NCBI RefSeq assembly: GCF_000003815.2
Contig: NC_049987.1
Span: 116,660-180,659 of the forward strand
From: Branchiostoma floridae
Lineage: Eukaryota > Chordata > Leptocardii > Amphioxiformes > Branchiostomatidae
Direction of reading: 5' to 3'
Length of the DNA: 64,000 nucleotides
Numbering within the stretch: the first letter of the stretch is position 1; every line of letters starts with the position of its first letter. Below are positions 10,100 to 22,060 of this stretch, in pieces. The notes beneath the pieces are model-generated. The model was not told the DNA's origin. It saw only the letters and a program-made list of their open reading frames with translations, and did not search any database. The position numbers and the translations under genes were made by a program.

Positions 10100-10420
10100 G
10101 AAGGCCACAGTGGTCCTTGAAAATGTGCTTCCTTGATAATAAGTCACACTGAATGTTTTAACTCTTCTTTGTCACAGAATAGAGAATTTCTGAATGTCAA
10201 ACGTTGACAATGATAAGCCTGTGATTTAGATATATGGTGAAAATTGTATACAGCATCAAGTAATAGCATGATTCCGGATATTGGCTAGTAATTGATAGAC
10301 TAAGTATAGATAGTAGAAAAAACATATATTGAAACATATCCAGACCAGAAGTTTCTGTTTAAAACTGTTGCAAGGGGTCAGTCAGTAATGTTATGATGTT
10401 ATGAAATGACTCCTTAGCTC

Positions 10421-10426
10421 AATAAA
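10421..10426 (+). promoter_or_regulatory. Possible polyadenylation signal
   Basis: AATAAA on the + strand, 2.8 kb after the convertase stop codon. If it is the gene's signal, the 3' UTR would be unusually long and would contain the MITE at 9676. The earlier ATTAAA hexamers are alternatives. Confidence 0.2.
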
Positions 10427-10439
10427 GAAATACAATAGA

Positions 10440-13400
10440 CGCAGTACATTTCGCATATCAAATTAAAATATATCAATAGCACCTACGTAAGTTCGTGGCA
10501 ATCATGTGACTCGTTTGACTTCCTTAAGCTTTTAAGTAGTCTTTCTATCATTTTTTGTATATTTAACACATGTTGGTCATCTTTGGGCATGCTATGTCAA
10601 ACACTTACAAGCAAGTTCCTGTATTTGAAGCATTTTCGTGTTGAATGTGCTGTTTGGTTGTTGATGAAAGGGCTGCTAGCTGAAGTTTATTCCGTCATTC
10701 CTCAAATTCCGCGTATCCGCCTGAAGCTGCCTTAGTATAGAAAGTTAATAAACTATGTTGTTGCTGAGACAGTCTTCTGGGCTTTCCAATTTTTTGCCTC
10801 TTCGTCTCAATTATAGTGACATTGTTAGTCGGGGGGAGTACACAAATCTCAGCTGTATTGTCTTGTTTTGTTCCCAACTCTGAGGAGTCAAATTTTGCGC
10901 TTGTTCCTGCCGTTGACTGACAAGTCTCACAGGGAGCGAGCTTGATTAATCACGTAGGGTTTGTCGATTTCTGACTTCACCCGAATCAAAGGCTTTCTCT
11001 TCATCATTATCGGTGGGAGGGCCCCAGGTACCTGTTGTTTGACAGAAGGGACCTCTAGCTGTAATAATTCTGTAATGATTATGGGGAAATGTTGGCAAAG
11101 GGGGCAGTCTCTGCTGTTAAGTCGCTGTGAATAAATTTCCTTGTGGGCCCGTCGGCAGGCCTGTAATAGGGGAATGTTAGCAGAGGTGGCGAGGGGTTAA
11201 TTAAACAAAGTGTCTGCCAGCACGACAGAGTGCCCCAGGGCCGCCATACTCGCCGCGCTTCCAGCTGAGTGAAATGACTTCTGAAGAACTGTCGCGCTTC
11301 TCAGTGTTCCCCTGGCGGTCCTGACATTATCATACGGACAGATCAACCTCCACAAAGTCTCACAACACAACTAGTCTTCCACACCGATTCGTCAGTTCCC
11401 CAAATTTCCATATTCTGGTCATGTAAGAAGTCTTCTCCAGGTTCAATTTTTGATGAGCACGCGTCTGTTTTCTTTTGCTCCGGGCTGGGAAGTTATTAAT
11501 TGCGGGAAAGAAGAACCTGAGGGACACAGTGACTCATATTTATTCTTACACCTCGGGGCCTGTTTCATGGCAGTATGATCCAACAGAAAAATCATGGCGT
11601 TATTGATAGAGTGCTCGGAGTCAACCCAGCGACGTATTTCCATACATCACATGGCACAGGTGGGGACATCCCGCAATATAACATACACGACACTTCGGTA
11701 ATACTGTGGTCGGTCCCGACTTCGTGAGAAGGAACGGTCGCTGACCACTTCGACTTCACCCGCCAGTTGTCCAATGAATACAGTTTTCAAAACAGATTGA
11801 AGGTGGTTTGACTAATATAGTCCCTGAAGTATTACTTAATTTTTCCACTTTATTTTTTTAATGAGTAGGTTTAAACATATTCAAAGTCTTTTTGTCTGTT
11901 AAAACATATTGATTCGTCATTTACGAGTATGAAAAAGTTTAAATTTGTGTAAATATTATGCATGTAAGTTATATCTATTTATCAAAGCAGTAAAGCTGCA
12001 CGTCTCAGGTGTTGCCAACCATCAAATAATGTATATAACTGGACAAGGACCATGGTGGCAATGTCGAGGAGTTTAAGTGCAAATGTGTAGATGCCGCAAG
12101 CTTTTTTCCACCTCTTTTATTGCCAGAAATTGCTTCTGACAGCCGAAGCTTTTTTCTTAGCCCCTAGAGGAATTAGAGCACGCTCTACGTACAAGGCAGC
12201 TCAGACTGTACCCCGTTTAAGTGGAGACTACTTTCTAGTTGGTTTAGCTAAGTGCAGTTAACCACACAGGGATCCACACATCCCTTCTCTCTACGGACTT
12301 CTGGATTTACGAGTTACATGGAATACTGTTTTACTCGCAGCTTGTGGGGAAACGGGAAGTGTATTTAGGATCCGAAATGTATGAAAATGGTCCAAAAAGC
12401 ATGTGTTGTGGATTCCTCGCACATTTTTGTTTCCACCTGACTCCTGTATTTACGTTGTCCGGTCATGCGGTCTTCACTGACAACATGGGATTTTACAAAA
12501 ATGTATGGGATGGCCCGAAAAAGTCAAACATGGAGCAATATTGCATAATGTTTTCACTCTAGATAAGGGTGCTTATGAGACGTTCTGTGGAATGTTAACA
12601 GAAGGCCATTCCAACTTTTGAATCTTTCAGAACATCAAAGACTAATAGGAGATTCATTTTTGCAAGCTACATATTGTAATCTAATATAGCAAATTAACAT
12701 TAGAACGAAGGGTAACATATGTTCCATAAAAGATATGTTACAACATTAAATGTAAGAAGCTGAGTTGCCAATCGCCCATAAAAGATTTTCTGAGAGAGTT
12801 TTCTGTATTGTCAAAGTAATCTAGAAGGGATCTCTGGATTCAGGGATTGTCGACACCTACGTTTATAATGCGCCTAATAAGCAGAGAGAGGCTCCCAATT
12901 AAGGCAGGTACCGCCGGGGACGAGCCGTGTGCATAGACTTGCCAATCATGGCATCAAAACACCATCAGATGCACACAAAAATTATCTGCAGAAAGTTACT
13001 CTGAAAGACGGAAAAGCTCGCCGTGAAACTCTCTGGTAGGACATTATGGAGGCATAAATCGGTGTTGTCTATGGAAAGCTGGCCCAAAAAAGAGACGGTC
13101 GTCAGGTGTGGCAGCTTTTCGCTTGGCTGAAAGTTTGTGTCCCTGTTTTTGACATGTTTGTTGATGGAAGATTCGGGCAGGGAGATACTAGTCCGTGTCA
13201 TCCGGAGCGCTAATTAAAGAAGTTACCCCTGAGATCCACGCGCCGTTCGCTCTGCCCTCTGTGAGCGGTGGTTCTGTGCGTTACGCTGCGAGCCCGCGCA
13301 ACCTTATTTGCCGGATCACTGGCGGGCCACGGGGAAACGGCGCCTTGAAGTTCTTCATAAATTTAACGGTCGCCTCCGGTATCGCGGTAGTCATAAAGCG

Positions 13401-16400
13401 CCCTCACACCTCCATTTTACAGAAGGAGAGTAATTGCTCACTCTTTTCCCCCAAGGCACCCTGCGTTAACCCCTCGGCACAGCCATTCTGTATTATTAGT
13501 GGCGAGAGAGACCTGTGCGCTTTCGTTCTGCTGGCAGAGGAGAGAGAAGTGTCCACGGAGACTTCCACACAAAAGCTGCCGCGAGTGAACCCGGCACACG
13601 CACCGGGTCCGCTGAGAATTTTCTACATGCTCCTCACGTACAACTTTGCCGAGCAATTGTTAGATACCTTTAATCAAAAGTCGCCGATAGGAAACAGCGG
13701 GAATTGGCGCGATGGCCGGCGCGGTGGGACGCCGCCCCACGCGGGCGAGGGTTCATTCCACACCGGTTAATTTTGTCGCGTCGAGCCCAGGTGTACGTTT
13801 TAGTGAGAGCCGGGATTACGGCGCCAAGCATCCAGAGGAAATGGTGGGACGGAACGTTGACTAAGCATCTCGTAAAGAAGCGCTGTTGGCTCAGCCCTCC
13901 CCTTTATGTTGCCGACAGAACTAGAAAAGTCCATTTTGCGACAACGTTAAATTTTCCAACAGGCTATTAGAAGCGCACCTGACCACCGACATTACGCTCA
14001 AAGCACACTTTCTAGTAACACTTAATAACTTTTACTTAAAACACTTTCTAAAAGTCAAACTTTTTGAGGTGATGCCGAAGCAACACAGTGATTGGAGGAC
14101 TTTCTCCCATGATTCCTTGCTGCAATCTCTGCTGCATGTCTGCCCGGCAGCAACATACACTATTGTTGTGCCCATACTATTCGTTGTGTGGCCGAAAGGG
14201 GACCAAAGAAAACGCGTCACTATCAGGACTAACAAGTGAATGCAGAAATGGTCTGACCGACAGAGATTTTGACTCATTCAGACTTCCTAGTTATCACCTA
14301 GTTTGATAATATGCATTTTCGTCCCTTAAAAACGTGTGAGAACGGTAGTACCAGAGGGCACGATGAAGGGCATCTTACATTATTCATGATCTTTGGGGGA
14401 CTTTCCTGGCTTCCTGTAGACGGAATAGTGTCAGCGCATTTGAACTATGGATCGTTCCACTCAAATGATCGTATAATTGCCATATGAAAGATTTCTGAAG
14501 TGAAGATACGCTGCAGACCAAAGTTCATCCTACGAACCTGAAACCGTCAATACTTTTTAGTGTTCAGCCAAAGGGGTTCGTTGTGTGGATACCACAGCTT
14601 TGATCAGTGTGCGAAACTTGAACACTCTAATTAACACTGGAAAGTACCAACGGAAACTACAGAATCCAACATTGCTTCACAATTTCAAAGCCTTAACCAA
14701 CGTCCGTCGCTGTCTTTCTTGATGAACTCGATACATGGCATCATATGTAGCCTCTTTATGGATTACATGTAAATAGAGAGAGCTACATTGTACTTTTTAT
14801 TGTTTGCTTACACAATCGCTACCCGAAGTACGTTCTACGACCCGTGTACGTTAACAATGTTAGGAAGAGTGAACAGCGCTATCGTGCCGTCCATGCTAAT
14901 ATGAACTTTCACCACAAAGCGGCACAGACTGCAAAATTTATGGGCAGACGATCGTCCACCGACACTCTTGCATTTGATGATATTTAGGTACCAGAATGAT
15001 ACATCAGCATTGTTAGTGGGGACCAGACAGCGCCATTCGCTAACTCCAAAAGATAGCGGCCAAAGTGACATAAGTCAAGCTGACACTCCTGTGAGATGTC
15101 TGGGTTCATGAACACAACAACCGCCTCTGCAAAACGGCTGGAAACAGCGCCGTTTCTATCAATCTATCTAAGTTATAAACCCTGGGACATAATGCGTCTC
15201 CCTGTCGAAATGGGGGGTGGGGCTTTAGAAAAACTTTCACCTTTCTCTGTCGGACTCTTGAAATGGCTTGATGCATTTTGTCTACCTGGAATGGTACAAC
15301 ATGATTCATTTTATAGTCACATCTTTTATAATGTCTGTCAAACAATTAGAAGGGATGGAAACAATGAATCCTTTGCGTACTTTGGCGGTCATAAACTTTA
15401 AAGTACGGTACATAACTGTTGTTGAATTAGATGGGGGGAAAAGGGTTTGCACACAAAATATAGTCCTATCCAAACTTGACATCATTCTGTATTACGTACA
15501 AAACACAAAGTCAAAATGAATAGTCTCTATGGATCTTGAACATTACTACGCACATATGTTTTTATTGATCATATCACTTCCACGGCGAATTTTCCTAGCA
15601 CCAATATATAAAGGACAGTTTATTTTGTCACAGAGTGGGGCGTCGAGTCTCTTCACTTGTCACAAATTGTTGAATAATACTTTATCGATATAAAAGTACA
15701 CCTAGATGCACTGTACCTATGGTGTCGGCAGTGCAAAAAATGGGTACAGAGATTTCATTTTAGTTTCAAAGCTCAAGAAACATTTCCCCGGAATTATTGC
15801 ATGTAGATGAGATGACAAAGTTTGTTACGATGAACATGTCCTTGAATATCTCCTGCCATCTGTCACTTCGCTTTTTTCTACTTCTGTCACTCTTTGTTCC
15901 TTTCTGAGACCCAGAGCTCATGACCGTTTAACTGCAGACGCAGTGACGCCTCCTAAAATGCTTTTTTTTGGACGAGTCCCGTCTGTATATTTAAAACTCT
16001 CCGGGCAGGCTGGCACCGTGACGCCTGCATCTTCACAACTTCTGAAGGGCCCACATCGACGTCTGCCCCTTGGGCCCTGGAGACTTGTGTGGACGTCCGA
16101 TGAAGAGGCCACAAAGGTAGTTTGCCTGACTGTGGTTCAGCTATGTTGTGACACTGTACGTCATGTAACAATTTTAAAGTAAGTATTGGACAGTTTTTAC
16201 CGTCGCAAGCTACGAGAAGACAGACATGTACACACGCGTCAGATATAGACAATTATCGACAGGAGACTTCTGCGAAGACAAATGAAGCAGAACAGCCTAT
16301 TATCGTCTGAAGACATGATAGGTACTACTTTTGTTCTGTTTTAGTCATCCTTAATTAAATTGGCCAGTCGGATAGCTCGTCTTACATTGCTTCTTGCGTA

Positions 16401-16690
16401 TTCTTTTCTATCTTTTTACCCGATTTATGGAAAGTGAAATTGTTATGTGTAGCAATTTGCATCTGGTGTTGATTAAGCTCAATAAATGCCAGGTCCCTGG
16501 TCAGTCTTGCCAGAACCATAGCACAGTATGGACATCACCCATTACCATTACCCCTCTCCCATACCTAACATTGGCTGCCACCAAGTGTAGCAAGGTCCAG
16601 ACGCGTTGGCTTACACTCCAGAACTGACTGTCCACGAGGGTCCGAAGTCTTTATTCGCGCTAACGTAGACAAGAGTTCGGAGACCTCATA
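10440..16690. other. Largely single-copy non-coding region
   Basis: More than 6 kb without a convincing exon, RNA gene or repeat. The block 13195-13990 is clearly richer in G, C and CpG than its surroundings and has a 191-codon open frame that shows no domain and begins with GTG. The block 10920-11340 also looks compositionally distinct, with short homeobox-like words such as TTAATTAAA. Cis-regulatory function is possible but is only a suggestion from composition and low repeat content. Confidence 0.4.
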
Positions 16691-17393
16691 CCTCCATAAA
16701 ATATTCTGATTATGCAAATGACCTTCACATTTGCATAATGTATACTTGGTTATGTACACCTTTAACTAACTTACACAGGTCACAACGTTGACAATCCAAT
16801 CATTAACTACATGTATTTAGATGAATTAGGACACTTTTATATTCATATATGATGATATATTCATTATGCAAACTAGGGACTTATTTGCATAATTGGTATC
16901 TGCTAATCTTCCACCTGCCACAAACTACATAAGTTACACGGAAAGCACTGTAATTATAGATTTTCCTCATTAAATATACAAATTAAGTCCAAAATTGCAT
17001 AATTTAAACTTCATTATGTACATCTTTGCCAAAGATACCAGCATGCTAAATATCATGGTAATCCATCGTTCCTATGTCCCGTTATGCTCCTTGGAAGATT
17101 TTGACAAAATTACCCCTGTAGTTCCAGAGCAAGCCGACAGGGGGCCCAAGCATACGTCATTTCTTCCTTACATCACAAGCTATCTGCCACCAAAAATGTC
17201 CATCTGCATGTCCAGGTCAAAAGATTAAAAGAAATTTAAGTTCTGCTGCAGTACCGAGGTCACTTACCAGGGGCCCAAAAATCAATCCTGACCTTCGTCT
17301 TACCAACCGCTACCCACATACCAAATATCATTTTGACGAATTGAGAGGTTATTGAGTTAAGCTGACCTCAAGTATCCGGACACACAAACAGAC

Positions 17394-17456
<63 letters not shown>

Positions 17457-17475
17457 AAAAACTATACCTCCATTT
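16690..17475 (-). repeat. Octamer-bearing dispersed repeat R1, copy
   Basis: ATTATGCAAAT and ATTTGCATAAT pairs occur near 16711 and 16862. They are followed by a 'GTTCCAGAGCAAGCCG...GGGGGCCC' block near 17120, a second block near 17250, a long CA run, and a terminal hairpin word ACCTCCATTTTGGAGGT near 17466. The order is the same as in the 1815-2675 copy. Confidence 0.65.
17399..17455. repeat. CA microsatellite
   Basis: An essentially uninterrupted CA dinucleotide run of about 27 repeats at the end of the R1 copy. The long cysteine/valine reading frame on the other strand is a by-product. Confidence 0.95.
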
Positions 17476-19085
17476 TGGAGGTAACCAGATGGGCTAGGAC
17501 CCCCATATGTAATGGAACATGGTCGTTGCATTATGCATCTGCATGGGGCTCTGATACCATTGGCCTGAGATGACTGCTCTGACGGGACGAGGCGTGGGTG
17601 TTGGGAAAGACAACTTGCAGTGACACAGACGACCTGAGGAACCAAGGAAGTTTTACCAAGGCAAAGTACCAAACTTCACCAAAGCAGTTTTGATAGAAAT
17701 CTCGGAAGATTGTTAGATACAAATCTCTCGAGACAGTGCTCTGTCCTAGCTAAGTGAGTTCTCGCCCTGAGGAAACGTTCGATGGTTCGATTTAGGGGAG
17801 AACTGAGCTCGCATGCATCAAGATAGGCTGACGTCTTTCGATTTTGTACAACCACTCTTGCTTGCTCCAATCTACTTCAATTGGCTCTGGAATGAAGATT
17901 AGTTTATTCATAAAGGCAACTCACAAAGTTGGAGTCTTGCAGACATTTGTTAAGTCGTCTCTAGTCATATTCTATGTCTCTTGGTAATTAGTCAATATTG
18001 TTTTGCAACAATCTTGCATCTTTCATTGCTTGATTTGAGTTAGTATTGAAAGCGTACTAATTTCTTCCCTGTACCATTATCCAACTATCCCACAGACTTG
18101 CTATAAGGAATCAGCCATTTGTGTAATATCATCGTCCGGGTTTAAATGACATAAATTTGGTCAGATATGTTCTGTTGCTGTTTCCAAAGAAGCAGAAGGT
18201 AGACGCTAGTGACATAAATTAAACGTGAAAGACTGAACAGCCAGAAATGCCCATCAGCTATACATTGCCACGATTTAGTATTGAAGAACTCATCAACTAA
18301 AGCTTTTGTTAACCAGATTATGTTACACCAGTACGCTTTTACGTAGGCATTTGTAAGTAGCAAATTGGCGTGATAGGTACATGTAACTGTTACGTAAATA
18401 TGTCCACTAGATCTTGCCTGGACAAGGACAGGACACCTGAGAGACTGTTAAAAGCTCCCTATGTATATTGATATCTGACCCAGTACAATAGAGGTGCTTT
18501 CTTACACCCGCCAGAAGTAATACAGTTTACTCGGAGTATCTCATTCTATAATCTCTTTCCGCCAGTTCGATTTTCGCGTAAGGCACTGATTCAGTTAACA
18601 TTCTTGCGCCTTTAAAAAAAATCTTACTCCTTTCGCTACCCGCGCGAACATGATGAAGTTGGCTGCCCAGTCAGCGAGGAAGATGGGTTTGCCGCCGTCG
18701 GGGAAGTTTTCTCGCGCTCACTGCCAACGAAAACCCCGATTTGTTAAAGCCTGGGAGGGAATAGACCGAAGCCGGGGTCTCCATATTGATGAGGTTTGTC
18801 TCGGAATGACAAATGCCCGTAGTTTACGGCTCCGTTCCGATCTGGGCGGGGTATCAGTCACCCACTAAACAGGGCTAGGCAGGTCCAGCGGCTCCGACTT
18901 TGCCTTTCAGCGATGTCAGGCCGCGAGAGGAAGCAACTTTTTGATGTGTCACCTGTTGTCAGAACAAAAGCAAAAGCAGGACAGAACTTTCCCTTCCGAG
19001 CCGTGTAGAAAAGTTAATGATGGCGTCTGTGGGGGGTAATAGGTCTGACTTTTGTCTATAGTCTGTACTGGCCTGAAATTCTTGG
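17476..19085. other. Non-coding, mostly unique sequence
   Basis: No exon or recognised repeat was found. A moderately GC-rich patch lies at about 18640-18960. Confidence 0.4.
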
Positions 19086-19091
19086 TACTAA

Positions 19092-19375
19092 AACACACAC
19101 ACACGCGCGCGCGCGCGCGCACACACGCACACACACGGGCACACGCACACAAGCGCGCACACGCACACGCACACACACACACACGCACACACACACACAC
19201 ACGCGCGCGCGCACATAAAAGATCGAGTGCTATGGACAGACGTTGTGCGTCGTCTTACCCGGGACGACAGATGATGATGATGAATGCACATACACACGCA
19301 CACGACTTTCATACGCATACCCACAAACACACATATATATGCACATACATACACATGCACACCACAAACACCCAA
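19092..19375. repeat. Alternating purine-pyrimidine microsatellite (CA and CG blocks)
   Basis: CA repeats alternate with blocks of CGCGCGCG (about 19104-19120 and 19202-19212). They continue after a short interruption as a looser ACACAT-rich stretch. Alternating CG and CA tracts are the classic sequence type that can form Z-DNA. Reading frames of Thr-His or Cys-Val repeats over it are artefacts. Confidence 0.9.
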
Positions 19376-19436
19376 ACGCGGACACATGTAAAAGTGGGGT
19401 TCAAGGACTGCTAAAATGAAGACGACTAACGGCTTA

Positions 19437-19508
19437 AGCCTTTTGGCCGAACGGTTTGCACGTTGGATTTGTGATCTGTCGGCCCGGGTTCGAACCTGGG
19501 TGTCGGCA
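19437..19508 (+). pseudogene. tRNA-derived segment (SINE head or tRNA pseudogene)
   Basis: An A-box-like TGGCCGAACGGTT (19444-19456) and a perfect B box GGTTCGAACC (19487-19496) are 43 bases apart, as in real tRNAs. The T arm folds as CCCGG-loop-CTGGG with a 7-base loop. The 5' bases cannot pair with the 3' TGTCGGC, so there is no acceptor stem. It is not a functional tRNA gene. Confidence 0.65.
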
Positions 19509-19565
19509 TGTTGTTCCTTTCTATTTCTACTCCCCTGTTGTTACATTGGTTCCCACACCGCCCCT

Positions 19566-19656
19566 GTGAGTAACAGGCTAGAGATGTGCCACACAGTGAG
19601 TAACAGGCTAGCGGATGTACCATACTGTAACAGGCTGGAGATGTGCCACTCAGGGA
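19566..19656. repeat. Three imperfect tandem units of about 30 bp
   Basis: GTAACAGGCTAGAGATGTGC is repeated three times with small differences (AGAGATGTGCC, AGCGGATGTACC, GGAGATGTGCC). Confidence 0.8.
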
Positions 19657-19934
19657 TATCGAACTCAGAGATACGAGGACGAATCTTGACAAGAAAAGAA
19701 GTAGTGCAACAGTGGGGTTCAAGGACTGCTAAACTGAAGACGCCTAACGGCTTAAGTCTTTTGGCCGAACGGTTTGCTACATAATCGCAGTTGAACAAAT
19801 ATTACGCCCATGCTCTCTTCGACGTCTACGCACAAATGAGAAAAGACAGGATAAATTTGCAAGGAAATACACCATATTTGAACCATCATCCACCCTATGC
19901 AAAAGTGAACTGTTCCAAAAGTAAATTTAAGAAA

Positions 19935-20105
19935 AGTCACCCCCCTCCCCCAATGCGAGAATGGACTCTTCGGGAGGCACCTCCAGTTAAAATGGACCAG
20001 TTGAAAAACACTTCCCCTAAAAATGACTTTTTCATACTCACTCTAAAAATTCAAAATGTATCCCGTGCAAGAATGGATTCTTCCAACCCGTAGTAAAATA
20101 TGACC
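19935..20105 (-). repeat. Degenerate repeat related to the tandem array at 63360-64000
   Basis: Words such as GAGAATGGACTCTTC, TTAAAATGGACCAGTTGAAA and GCAAGAATGGATTCTTCC are the reverse complement of the recurring phrases in the array at the end of the window (GTCCATTCTTGCACGGAGG, GGACTGGTCTATT). It is two diverged units at most. Confidence 0.5.
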
Positions 20106-20578
20106 CATTATTTCATGTTGATTATATCAGGTTTTGTCCCCCCCAATGCCAGGTGGCGGAGCCCCGGAATCACTGACCTCTGTGTCAACGCGGGAAGCAG
20201 CGAACCTACAAATCCCCCTCCCTTCCCCAATATAAATCATTTCCAAATGGTTTATGCCAAATATTATACACGTTAATTGAGCCCAAAATGACGGAAATAA
20301 ATTGATTTGACTGGAGAAGAAACACAAGGGAAAGCATATATATTTCAAGTCATACCTGTGGTATGGTTGAAATATAGATATAAAAACATATCTAGTTTTG
20401 AGGATAAAAACAATGACATACAGATACACAGAACCTGTCAGTTTAAATAAGTTTGTGGGTCTGGAAAGTACTCGAAAAGTTGCAGAAAGTTCTATAGCCT
20501 CCTGCGCTGGGATAGTCCTTTTATTATTGGTACATGTGTTATTTGGGTTGAGATTGATCATCATCTTATTTAGGCAAT

Positions 20579-20867
20579 AAAGTTAAAAGTTAAAGTTGCC
20601 CGTACATCTAAGCAGATGCGTAGGGGTAGCGCCCATCTCCATTTCTGTAGCCCTTGGGCCATACATTTGTGCAACTACAGCAGGGGGCTGACCCGCTGGT
20701 AGTGATGTGTGTTTAACTCCCATACTCTTTCCCAAATGCTGAGTGCTAAGCAGAGAAAGCAGCATGTACCATTCTTTAAAGTCTTCGGCATGACTCGGCC
20801 GGGATCGAACTCACGACCTACTGAATGCAAGGGAACACTCTACCCACTCGGCCATTGCACCGGTTAT
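20579..20867 (-). mobile_element. tRNA-derived SINE with 11-bp target-site duplication
   Basis: Read on the minus strand, the element opens with a tRNA-like head: an A box TGGCCGAGTGGGTA (20841-20854) and a B box GAGTTCGATCC (20802-20812). A unique body and a tail of AACTTTTAACTTT-type repeats follow. It is flanked by ATTTAGGCAAT at 20568-20578 and again at 20868-20878, an exact target-site duplication that fixes both ends and gives 289 bp. The body is A/G-balanced and non-coding. The family belongs among tRNA-headed SINEs mobilised by a partner LINE; I cannot name it. Confidence 0.88.
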
Positions 20868-21191
20868 ATTTAGGCAATTAAACCGTATAATTAGGTGCGT
20901 CAGTTCTCGATGATGGATATGGAATAGAATGGCCTATTCGTACATATACAGACATACATAGATATACGAAAACAACATTGCAGCCTTGCTGTAAAACTGA
21001 CTGAAATGAGTTATTAGTTCTGAATACCATCCTTAACATGATTTTTTAAATACTATACATACATGCGGTTCACCACAAAACAAGGCTCAATGAGCCACTC
21101 ATACGTTTGGGGTTACTTTACTGGATTGTGGCGACAGACATTCATCTCTATCTATATCTACATAGCCGGTAGAACCGCCCTTTGGCGTAAC

Positions 21192-22060
21192 CACTGGCGG
21201 CGGCACAGCGGGGGCAATAGGTCGTGGGGGCGTCGCCCCAACGATGAAATAATCTGAAACACCACAAACCAAGCTGAAACCCTTGTGTATATTTTCACTA
21301 ATGGAAATTTCATCGAACCTTCCTAGTTTACCTGCAAAATTTGCCCTGCAGGAAATGACGTTTCAGAGGGTCTAGATTTCAAAGGACCTCCCTTGCCTTC
21401 GGCACTGGACATGGTGGGAAAATGTTGCCGGAGCGTTGTTCCCCACAACCCTTTTTACTGATAGAAATTTCATAATCAAACTTAGCAAAATGTGCCCCTC
21501 AAATGCAGGGAATGTCGTTAAAAGTGGCCTGATTTCAAAACTTCCCCAGACCTCCCTTGCGACAGCTTGCGTCTGTCTTAGGGGCTCACGACGACGTAGT
21601 GCAAAATATGTAGTGCAAAATCGTTTTCTCTAGTAGAACTCTGTCATTGAACTCAGCTTAGTCTGTCAGCAAATTTTGTCCCTCAAAATGCAGGAAATGG
21701 CGTTTCAGGGGGTCTATATGTCAAAATTTCCCAGAACCTACCTCGCAACGGCTCGTGGCTCGAAATGGTGAAAATATGTTGGAGGCGTCACCCTCAATAA
21801 CTAAAGCTTAAACCATGTGAATTTTTGATAGAAATGCCATTGAAGTGTTAAAGCTTAGTCTGGCAGCACAATTTGCTCCTCAAAATGCAGGTAATAGCGT
21901 TTCAGAGGGTTTAGATTTGAAAATTTTCCCGGGGGTGCATGCCCACGGACCACCCTAGAAGGGTCACGCCTCTGGCGCGACGCCTCGCGCCTTCGACGCT
22001 CAATTTGGTGAGATGCAAAATTTTCGCTCCCACAACTAAGAAATGGTGCCGCCGCCTCTG
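21192..22060. mobile_element. 869-bp non-autonomous DNA element with internal tandem units, inserted in LINE A
   Basis: The ends are imperfect inverted repeats of 15 bp (CACTGGCGGCGGCAC and CAGAGGCGGCGGCAC, 13 matches). The element is flanked by GTAAC at 21187-21191 and 22061-22065. The uninterrupted LINE B at 23280-23300 shows the empty site, so the boundaries are secure. Inside are about four diverged units of 160-190 bp, each with the words GAAATTTCAT-like, CAGCAAATTTTG, CCCTCAAAATGCAGG and GCGTTTCAGAGGGT (starts near 21303, 21463, 21637, 21828). No transposase. The superfamily is undetermined. Confidence 0.85.

Larger units (their letters stand above)
19390..19783 (+). repeat. Composite SINE-like unit: tRNA-like segment between 70-bp direct repeats
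   Basis: A block of about 70 bases containing GGGGTTCAAGGACTGCTAAA and TTTTGGCCGAACGGTTTG occurs at 19393-19458 and again at 19712-19778. The first copy runs into a tRNA-like segment. Between the two lie three short tandem units built on GTAACAGGCTAGAGATGTG (about 19566-19655). This looks like a retroposed unit with a partial tandem duplication. Confidence 0.6.

Noticed and set aside
13195-13770. 191-codon frame in a GC-rich block
   Set aside because: It begins with GTG, has no domain, shows no splice or start context, and GC-rich sequence has few stops.
17349-17672. 107-codon minus-strand frame with a Cys-Val run
   Set aside because: It is produced by the CA microsatellite at 17399-17455.
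19052-19414. His/Thr- and Cys/Val-rich frames on both strands
   Set aside because: They are translations of the CA/CG microsatellite.
19437-19508. Functional tRNA gene
   Set aside because: A and B boxes are present but the acceptor stem cannot form and the segment is part of a repeated unit.
20583-20765. 60-codon frame within the SINE
   Set aside because: It is a chance frame in the SINE body; the SINE boundaries and tRNA head explain the sequence.
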